The position numbers and the translations under genes were made by a program. Under the pieces are notes generated by a model that did no database searches, was not told the DNA's origin, and saw only the letters and a program-made list of their open reading frames with translations. This document shows positions 1 to 7,294 of a DNA stretch of 16,762 nt, in pieces. The stretch's first letter is position 1; every line of letters begins with the position of its first letter. The stretch is from Phoronis ovalis (taxonomy: Eukaryota > Phoronida > Phoronidae): positions 1 through 16,762 of the forward strand of contig JAOXYB010022870.1 in NCBI GenBank assembly GCA_028565635.1. Reading direction: 5' to 3'.

Positions 1-26
1 ATATAGTGATTAAAAAATTAGCTTAC

Positions 27-93
27 CTTTGGCCCACGCAACTTCTGGTAAACAGGTTAATAAGATAACGATGCAGACGAGAAACTTAATCAT
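27..93 (-). CDS. Signal-peptide exon of a secreted protein (5' partial gene)
   Basis: The minus strand reads from an ATG at 93 through 22 full codons (start MIKFLVCIVILL, then TCLPEVAWAK) to a phase-1 splice donor, G|GTAAGC, with the intron starting at 26. The product has a Lys near the N-terminus, a hydrophobic core and small residues before a likely cleavage site after the WA pair, which is a typical signal peptide. A TATA-like box lies 44 bases upstream of the ATG. The rest of the gene lies beyond the left edge, so the mature protein is unknown. A secreted product is well supported. The phase-1 end matches the first exons of the other four genes in the window. Confidence 0.65.
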
Positions 94-136
94 TTCTTAT
101 TTCTAGGTTTTGAACGCGAGTGCCATACAAATGTGA

Positions 137-144
137 TATTTATA
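137..144 (-). promoter_or_regulatory. TATA box for the left-edge gene
   Basis: The minus strand reads TATAAATA here. A transcription start about 30 bases downstream, near 110, would leave a 5' leader of roughly 15-20 bases before the ATG at 93. The position fits a core promoter, but in AT-rich DNA the motif alone is weak. Confidence 0.45.
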
Positions 145-640
145 AATAAGATGATTTACTTGCTACTTTCAGAAGCCATATTTTATTTTGACCAGAGTCC
201 ACAAATCGATGATAGTAAAATTATCATTAGTACGAGGTTACGTTTATTCTGTTGACAGATTATAAAGTCAATCAGGGCGACACATTTATCCATGAATAAT
301 CTTTTCACGATAGTCTCTAGGGTTATGGTTTACGATATTGAATATGAAGCTAGCTAATAGGTACACCAGGAACTTGAATGGAATGTTTTAATTAAACTGT
401 TTATGTTTATGTCTATAAATGCAGTAAGAAGAATATTGAATTTGGAACATGGCTGCCACTTTCGACTAGTTATGTATTCTTGTTGTTACAAATTAATGTT
501 AATTTAGAATATTGAAGAGTGAAGAAAAAATCTTCAGATAATATTTTCTGTTTATGTTAAAGTTAGACTTGGGAAAAAAACAACTTGGAATTATCAAAGA
601 ATAATTAAATTTTATTATAAAAACAACAAATTTTAAGATA
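145..640. other. Intergenic DNA, no gene seen
   Basis: No exon-like open frame with splice sites is visible on either strand. The only structure noted is the first copy of a direct repeat at 501-566, annotated separately. Confidence 0.5.
501..566. repeat. Direct repeat, copy A
   Basis: This stretch begins AATTTAGAATATTGAAGAGT and ends near GTTAAAGTTAG. It aligns by eye over its whole length with 838-903, in the same orientation, with scattered substitutions and small indels. The two copies flank the first tRNA-like repeat. They may be parts of one larger dispersed element or an older tandem duplication. Confidence 0.5.
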
Positions 641-642
641 TG

Positions 643-814
643 TCTAGGAAAAAAGTCTAGCAAGACGGAAGTGACCTATCTAAGGATTTCCAGATCGATA
701 AATTCCCTCTACAGTCCTCCGCTCTACCGGCTGAGCTATCGCGAGCTGCTGAACACTAGATACAAAAATAGATTTTTTTTCCACCGGACATAGTTTTATT
801 GTCACATATCTCAT
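643..814 (-). repeat. tRNA-derived SINE-like repeat, copy 1
   Basis: On the minus strand, 745-656 begins like a tRNA: an acceptor-like CTCGCGA, TA, then a D-arm of the form GCTC..GGTA..GAGC, followed by GGAGGACTGTAGA. The last part matches the anticodon arm of tRNA-Tyr with GTA in the anticodon position. An ATCCTTAG segment follows, then a degenerate T-arm. A run of six T (649-654 on the plus strand as A) follows directly, as a Pol III terminator would. Upstream on the minus strand (785-814 in plus coordinates) is a 30-base block shared with copy 2. Because homology continues beyond the tRNA-like part and the T-arm is poor, a retroposed tRNA-derived element or tRNA pseudogene is more likely than a working tRNA gene. 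Confidence 0.6.
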
Positions 815-837
815 TAAGTAAAAATGGCAATCCTTTC

Positions 838-903
838 AATTTAGAATATTAAAAAGTAAAGAACAATCATTGGATAGTATTATTTGCCAGGTGTTAAAGT
901 AAG
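838..903. repeat. Direct repeat, copy B
   Basis: This is the second copy of the repeat at 501-566, starting 337 bases downstream in the same orientation. It begins AATTTAGAATATTAAAAAGT and ends GTGTTAAAGTAAG. Confidence 0.5.
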
Positions 904-1099
904 GGTATTATCAAGAAATCCAACTTAGCGATAGAGTTGAATGATAAAAAACATGGAAGACAAAAAGGATTGGATTGATCACAGTGATCAAATAATAATA
1001 CTGTAAAAATTGCGATAAAAGGCGGCAAAATAGGTTACGAAACAATAGTATGAGTCGATCGTCATAGTATTATAGTATGCATAAAACCATTAAAACACA

Positions 1100-1260
1100 T
1101 CTAGGAAAAAAATCTCGCGAGACATAAGGATTTCCATTAGGAGTTCGACAAGTTCCCTCTTCAGTAACCGTTCTACCAGTTGAGCTATCTCGAACTGATA
1201 AACAAAGAGGCCAATTAATCACTTCGTGAACGGACATAGTTTTATCGTCGCATATCTCAT
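1100..1260 (-). repeat. tRNA-derived SINE-like repeat, copy 2
   Basis: This copy has the same orientation and block order as 643-814. The minus strand 1194-1113 has an acceptor-like TTCGAGA, TA, a D-arm GCTCAACTGGTAGAAC, then an AGAGGGAA block also seen in copy 1, GGAAATCCTTA, and a 3' TCTCGCG that largely pairs with the 5' acceptor strand. A run of seven T follows (plus 1106-1112 as A). The upstream shared block is plus 1231-1260 (start CGGACATAGTTTTAT). The anticodon and T-arm regions are degenerate, so it should not be functional. Confidence 0.6.
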
Positions 1261-1264
1261 GAGG

Positions 1265-1755
1265 TGGACATGTACATAGCCATTCTTTTAAAGATGGTCA
1301 CCATTTTTTAGTTTTTCACAGCGTATTCCGTGGAAAATACGAATAATAAAAAAGCTGTGCTCTCTATAAACTTCATGTAGCTGACTGGCTACACAAAATA
1401 GGCCAATTTAAGTACATGAAAAAAAAACACATGTATTATATATACTACGAATGAATCAGTTGACATTAAAAATAGAAGCTTATTCGTTTAAAAACAAAAC
1501 ATTGAAACTATACATTACATACAGAATGTTCAAATAGCGTTTTCTACGTTGTAGAAAATTACAAAAAATGCTTAAATTGAAAGTTATATCTAGTCAATCG
1601 ACATGCTCCACATTTGATCAAACCCTTCGGTGTTCCCATGTACATTGCATAAAAAGAGCTTAAACAGCATACTAGTACTTCCTGTTTATGGGGTACTGCC
1701 ATTCCTAGTGACTGTATACATGCGCAGATCCTTGGGCCACCTTTTTCAGCCTCCA
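1265..1755. other. Intergenic DNA, no gene seen
   Basis: No supported exon is seen. A perfect hairpin (TTTTCTAC, 3-base loop, GTAGAAAA) lies at 1540-1558. The minus strand is open at 1559-1756, but that frame has no recognisable domain and no convincing splice context. Confidence 0.45.
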
Positions 1756-2052
1756 CTTTTACAACAGAGTGTCTTTTTCATGTTTATTTAGGACTTTTTT
1801 ACCATGGGATGTGCTTTTTGTAAATCAATTTTTACCATGGGATACATATTGTCAATAAATAATTATTTAGCGCATTTTGGGGTACACATTTCCAGGATTT
1901 TTATTGCTGTTTTTGCCATAGGTTGTACAGTCGATTGTATATTTCTAGGGTTTTTTACCATAGAGTGTGTTTTTGCAAATAAATGTTTACCAGCATTAGG
2001 TACATTTTCGGAATGCAGTTTTTACTATGAGGTAAGGGATTTTTATCTTGAG
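1756..2052. repeat. Degenerate ~34-base minisatellite
   Basis: On the plus strand a unit resembling TTTTTACCATGGGATGTG followed by TTTTTGTAAATAAAT recurs about eight times. Copies begin near 1756, 1795, 1829, 1875, 1910, 1951, 1986 and 2018. Spacing is mostly 32-41 bases. The 1795, 1829 and 1951 copies are the closest to each other, and the others are eroded. The array covers the proposed 3' end of the LDLa/CUB gene on the minus strand: the last coding bases, the stop and the poly(A) signal. It is also why the plus strand is open here, and that frame is taken to be non-coding. Confidence 0.6.
1900..1905 (-). terminator. AATAAA poly(A) signal, LDLa/CUB gene
   Basis: The minus strand reads AATAAA about 50 bases after the TAA at 1957-1955. 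The spacing fits a 3' end for the model in which the last exon reads through to that stop. The motif lies inside the AT-rich minisatellite, so a chance match is possible. Confidence 0.4.
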
Positions 2053-3971
2053 CCTCACACTGCACCCCACCATGTTTTGGCAAGTACCCCTGGGGCATAC
2101 TGCAATGACATAACACCAACTTTCGGCTGTCTTGTGTTTGAAGGGATACACTGTTATAGTTACCGCACATTTCTTCATCCGTGCCATCTAGACAATCCAA
2201 GTCTCCATCGCAAATCCAAGACTTTGGAATACACGATTTCCCCCTTGTGGTAATGCAACTCATTTCGTCAGCAGTACAGTTTCTCAAGGTTGTAGAAGTA
2301 ACAGGAGTGGTCGAGATCGTGGTAGATTCTGTAGGATTATCTTTAACAAATTATTTTTGTAAATATTAATTGCAAGATAACAAATAGCAATTATTTATGT
2401 ATTTATTGTTACAGAATGCAGCAAAATAAATAATGTTTTTGTTTGTTTCAGCTTATGTAGTAACAAGCAATTAATATATTAAAAAAATAAAACTGTTTGT
2501 AATTCAATGGCATAACCAACAACAAGGAAGATATTGAATATTTCGTTAATATGTCTTCTAACTGTTCGACTATAGAACTAAGTTAGGTCCAAAAACGGAA
2601 AAACACATTTGAAGCTTTAGAGATACTAATACGTTAGCTGACAGTGATACTAGACTAATTTGTTATGTCTAGCTATTAGATATAAATGACAGCCACACTA
2701 TTTTCTAGTCCGGAAAATCCGGCCATCATCTGTAACATCTCTAACAAAAATGCAAAACAGCTTATTTATAAGCTGTGACGGACTCTATTATATATGACAT
2801 AGCCCGTTAAAGTCCTCACAAACGTAACTCCATCTGCATAACTCAAGGATTTCTTAGTATCATTGTTTCGACTATACTACAGACACACACAGTCGTTGTT
2901 TCAACAACAAATATATATTACAAATCTATGTGCATACATTTCATAAATATTACCTGGTAAAGCTATGTGATACGTCAGCTCGAACCCCTTTTCATTAAAT
3001 GTATCATCTGTGTGGAATTCCATATACACCGAATTGTTTTTACTTTTAATCTCGTATGGAAAACTGGAACCACAATACTTTCCTGAGAACAAATTAAAAC
3101 AAGTCAAACATTTAAACTGTCGTGTCGACAAACAAGAAAGAATATTCCCAAAGTAAGAAACATCAAATATACATATAAATTTACAGATCTCTTTCCACTC
3201 AAAGCAAAATATGTTGATGATAGATTTCAAGCTTTACTAGTACTGTAACTGAGATCGACATGATGTGGTATGAATATACAATATAACTATAGCCACTTAG
3301 CGTCAATATTTCCGTGCATGTATTTGTTATGCAAAACGTACTTTGCTATGCACGTATCACGGTATTGTTCTGCAGTATTATTATTATTATTGGCACGATC
3401 GACTGAATAGAAAATACAAATTTAGCAAGAGAAGTCATATCTTCAAACGAGTAATATCTCACCTATGAGGTTATAGTCGGATTTCGACATGTCGTATATA
3501 GCTAGATAGTCAAACGGACAGTTCGGTTGCCTTGAGTCCTCCAACGAGAAGTCGACAAAATCCAACTCAATTACCTGTAATAGACATGTAAAAAGTATCA
3601 ACACCTTACCCAGGCCATTTCTACAAATTTATTAAATAGTCAACAAATTTGTTTAATTTTCAAGTGAACATTATAGTATTTTGCATAGGATATGAATACA
3701 TAAAGAATATATTTTGTATTGTAATTATTACCTTTCCAGTTGTAACGGTGATAGTCCATTGGCAGCTGGCGTTAGGTTTGTATTTTTCATTGGGATAACC
3801 CATACTTCTTATGACACCCGTAGGTGTTTTTAGTACACTTGGACCACCACACCCAGACGGTGGCACATCTATAAATGTATACAGTCAATTACTTGTGATT
3901 TGATTTGAAGGGAAAAGAAGTAAATGAGGTTCCGTTGTATTTGTTCTTCTAATATGTATGCTGGCTTTTCT

Positions 3972-4003
<32 letters not shown>

Positions 4004-6513
4004 ATAGTAGTAGTAGCAATAGTAATAGTAATAGTAGTAGTTGTAGTTCGTTCTTGTTACTATTGTTGCGACTATTTTTGCACATGTCATTGAATTCGTA
4101 GTTACTGCCGTCGATGGGGAGTGTTGGTTTCATTTTCGTTCTTTGTTATATAATATAAAAACTCTTACCTGGACAATTTATTTCATCTGTATTGTCCAAG
4201 CAGTCATCCTCACCATCACAAATCCAGTTCTGGTCAATACAGTGTCCATCTGGACATTGATGCTCATATGATTTGCAGGGTGGAGGTTTGGCTGCAATGT
4301 AAAAAAAAATCGTTAAAAATTAACTCTTAACGTTGTCTGCTTTAGCTTCATTCAGTTCGGGATTAAATTTATTTATTACGAAGTATCTTGCATATACAAA
4401 CCTGTTTGTGTTGTGTTGGTGAAAATACTGGGCACGCGTTCGATACGGAAAAAAAGAAAACAAGCTCGCGTAATTAGAAGTGGGTGTGAGCAAACGGAAA
4501 TGGAGTTTTCATGGATACAGTAACATATAAAAACCTATGGTTCATATTTACCTGATTTCCAGGTGATGGAAAAGCCTGTCGCTGAGTTGATTTCGTCTGA
4601 GTAAAATCTTATGTGTATAACGTTCCCAGTTGACTTAATAGCTGGAGGCAGTTTTGAGCCACAAAATTCTCCCAAAATCTGTAACAGCAGTAGTGCCAAA
4701 ATTGAAAATCTAATTTCTTATTATTCAACGGAACATGTACAACAGGATCATATTAAAATTTCAAGAAAATGCACTATTTGAGCGCCGTGAAAGCTGAACC
4801 TTTGGTCGTGGTTTCGCAATTCTGCAGCGTTCCACTTTCTGAATAGCTATCGTTTTTAATTAGTTCCAATTGTTGTGTTGACTACCACATTACACAACTA
4901 ATAGCCATGAAAGTTTTTTAAAAACTTACAGTAGCTGACTTGTCGTTCCCATTGAAAACAGTTACTTTGTCGTAAGCACAGCTGAAAATGAAGAACATAT
5001 AAGATTATACTTTAAACGCCAAACAATTCTATTACAATTGGAGTATCTTTCTACTTCAAGAGAGTTTACGTTAGTCTTTTCTATTTTCATATCACCTATA
5101 TGGCGCGGTAAAGGACCAAACGTATTGAATTACCAAATCTGAGATTTATAATTAAATGCAGGGACATAAAAGGCCGTACTGAATATGTATGCATGCATGC
5201 AGGTATTTACATATTTTTTCCAAAACTTATTTCTCGCAACAGTGATCTCAACAGATCTATTAATAAAACATTCACAATAATAATTGATGGTCATATCGAC
5301 GATTTACCTGTCATCCTTTTCAACATCAAAGAATGTAAAATTTAATGTTATCTTTTCTTTCTGATCAGCAGTTATAGTCCATTTGCAGTTTTGTCTTGGT
5401 GGATAACTGATGATGCCACCATCGAACTTTGGTGATGTAATAATACCTGACTTATTGAATGTTTTAAATCCACAGTCCAGTAAGCCAGAAGCTGGAAAAT
5501 AATAATAATGAGGAACAAATTGCATTTTTGATACATATCATCTACTGAAGATGGTGACAGTTAGATATGGTTGTCACCACTCAAATTAACAGTATTTGGA
5601 TGTAGCAATTATATCAGTACACTGCTAGTACACATTACACATTGAAAGAAGTTATTGGCTTTGCATAGCCAACTGCATTAGGCAATGATACCGTCGCAGG
5701 ATTTTCAAAAGTGCACCAAACATGAAAACTATTAAGTCTGCAGTACGGCATATCATTACCAACAATTCCAGTTTATTACGTACTTGTGCAATTTTCCTAA
5801 GTTTTCAGAAAGGTGGTGAGATTAGTCTGTGGGTTGTTTTATCTGTCAGAGATTACTTACGGCAATACTTTTCGTCTTCACCCCAACAGTTATCTTCTAT
5901 TCCATTACACAGAGATTGCCATAATATGCATCGTCTGTTAGGACATTGAACATAATCTGGATTCCTTTTGATACAAGGACGTGCTTGGAAATTTATTTTA
6001 GAATCTTTAAGTAGTGTTTTTAGCTCGTCTGAAAATGGTTTAGAATTATAGTTAATGCACTGAAACATGATTAAAACATGATATGCAGTGGGAATACACA
6101 CGGCATACATTTGTTTCTCAGCAATTTATTGTTCTTCTGGCTTAAATTATTAGAACTAATTGTTTGGAAACAGAGATATGCCTTTAATACGTCTTTTGCG
6201 TTGACAGGTATGTGACAGTACGTGTCATTTGGTTAAAGAAATTAGTAACAGTACAAAGATTGAAAATGTCTATCTCTGAGTGTGACATATTAATTAATAT
6301 TTAAGGCACAAGGAAATAATTAAATATGGTATCCATCACAATGTTTTCCATTGGTCTTAGTTTCTAAGTAACAGCACACCTTGCAGCTTATTCAATGTTC
6401 ATCCGGATAACTTAGCAGTCCTTACCTAAAGAAAATGATCTCTGAGCGTCTAAGACATTTTGGTGAAGTGCTAAAGTGTATAGAAAAGGCAGCAATAGCC
6501 TAGACATATACAT
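1955..6513 (-). CDS. Secreted LDLa-CUB-LDLa-CUB-LDLa mosaic protein
   Basis: Ten exons join in one frame: 6513-6426, 6028-5861, 5491-5308, 4981-4930, 4678-4552, 4291-4169, 3868-3732, 3574-3463, 3082-2954 and 2328-1955. They total 1494 bases, or 497 residues. All introns are GT..AG and all junction phases agree. Residues 1-23 form a signal peptide, followed by LDLa1 48-85, CUB1 92-203, LDLa2 212-246, CUB2 254-370, a Ser/Thr linker 375-388 and LDLa3 391-428. Each LDLa has six Cys; 2 and 3 have the CDGxxDC and DE calcium residues, while LDLa1 has CNG. Each CUB has four Cys and the Glu/Asp/Asp of calcium-binding CUBs (e.g. YD, SDE; FD, TDD). LDLa exons are phase 1-1. No membrane segment is seen, so it is probably secreted and binds proteins. 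The last 69 residues are uncertain: a donor-like G|GTAACT at 2163 could instead splice to an unseen exon. Confidence 0.85.
3376..3391. repeat. ATT microsatellite
   Basis: A short run of TAT/ATT triplets lies inside the intron between the second and third CUB2 exons of the minus-strand LDLa/CUB gene. Confidence 0.7.
3972..4049. repeat. AGT trinucleotide microsatellite
   Basis: About 78 bases of AGT/TAG repeats are interrupted by AAT and CAA variants. They lie in the intron between the LDLa2 and first CUB2 exons of the LDLa/CUB gene. On the minus strand the run translates to poly-Leu, but it has no splice context and is intronic. Confidence 0.9.
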
Positions 6514-6601
6514 ATCTGATGTGTGAGTAAATATCTTTTACACAATTGCATCAAAACTGTAAGTTTGATCAAAGTACATATACACGCTAAATCAGATAAC
6601 A

Positions 6602-6607
6602 TTTATA
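6602..6607 (-). promoter_or_regulatory. TATA box, LDLa/CUB gene
   Basis: The minus strand reads GTTTATAAATG. A start about 30 bases downstream, near 6575, would give a leader of about 60 bases before the ATG at 6513. The position is plausible, but this is a motif-only call. Confidence 0.4.
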
Positions 6608-7240
6608 AACTAGCTAGATGGCGCTAGTCTGTATTTTTTCCACCATGTGACTTCGCCAGATGTGCAAGTAAGAAATATCAAGACATATATTTGCTCCAAA
6701 CAGTAAAATGAAAGTTACCTCTGTCCGTAATATATGTAAGATAGATTTGTAGATATGTAAATTTACTTCACTGTTTTAACACCTGAAGGAAATCTGTCTT
6801 CATTCTTTACACCAGGTAGAGCTCAGGCTTAAATACACATACCTGACTGTAATTGCTAATTCATTAAATAAACAAACATAGGTGTATAACATAAACACAC
6901 TAAGATTTAGGTGTAACATAGCATGAGAGATAACAGTCATGAAACTAGGTGTCTTCAATTATCTTCAGTATGGGGAGTACGTCATTTACTCCTACTCTAG
7001 ATAGAGTTAATTGTAATTCTATTCTATTCAACAATATCTATCTATTTTTAGTAGATTCCCCCGGAATAATTGATTATACATAGTAGCAAAGCAATGATAA
7101 TCGTAAGTATGCGTGTGTGGATCAAAGAAAGAGTCGTCTTCCGTGTTAAATGTTGAAAGGGTATTATGTTCCTATAGTGACTGATCAACAAAAAGAGCTA
7201 AGTTTAGAGAAGTATTCAAGTAAAACTTACTTTTCTCATA
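6608..7240. promoter_or_regulatory. Shared upstream region of two divergent genes
   Basis: The LDLa/CUB gene leaves leftward (ATG at 6513) and the protease gene rightward (ATG at 7295), so only about 780 bases separate the two start codons. No coding exon is seen between them. A good 3' splice site on the plus strand (pyrimidine-rich, ending CATAG at 7241) suggests that the protease transcript may carry an upstream non-coding exon in this interval. Confidence 0.4.
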
Positions 7241-7294
7241 GGACGTGAAGAGAAAGACGTGTACTTTATAACTTGCTGTATATTTTAAAGAACC

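Noticed and set aside
656-745. Functional tRNA-Tyr gene on the minus strand
   Set aside because: The T-arm and the acceptor 3' strand do not form properly, and homology to copy 2 runs past the tRNA ends, so a SINE or pseudogene fits better.
1559-1756. 65-codon minus-strand open frame
   Set aside because: No domain, no matching splice sites for the LDLa/CUB gene, and no own promoter evidence.
2100-2163. 64-base intron after LDLa3 splicing to 2099
   Set aside because: It is much shorter than every other intron here, and it leads to a short frame without a recognisable domain.
1804-2253. 149-codon plus-strand open frame
   Set aside because: It lies over the minisatellite and antisense to the LDLa3 exon. 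The minus strand gives a clear LDLa domain and the plus frame resembles nothing known.
3885-4133. Poly-leucine open frame on the minus strand
   Set aside because: It is produced by the AGT microsatellite in an intron.
7265-7271. TTTATAA as TATA box of the protease gene
   Set aside because: It is only about 25-30 bases before the ATG, which would place transcription start at or past the start codon. A 5' exon with an acceptor at 7241 is more likely.
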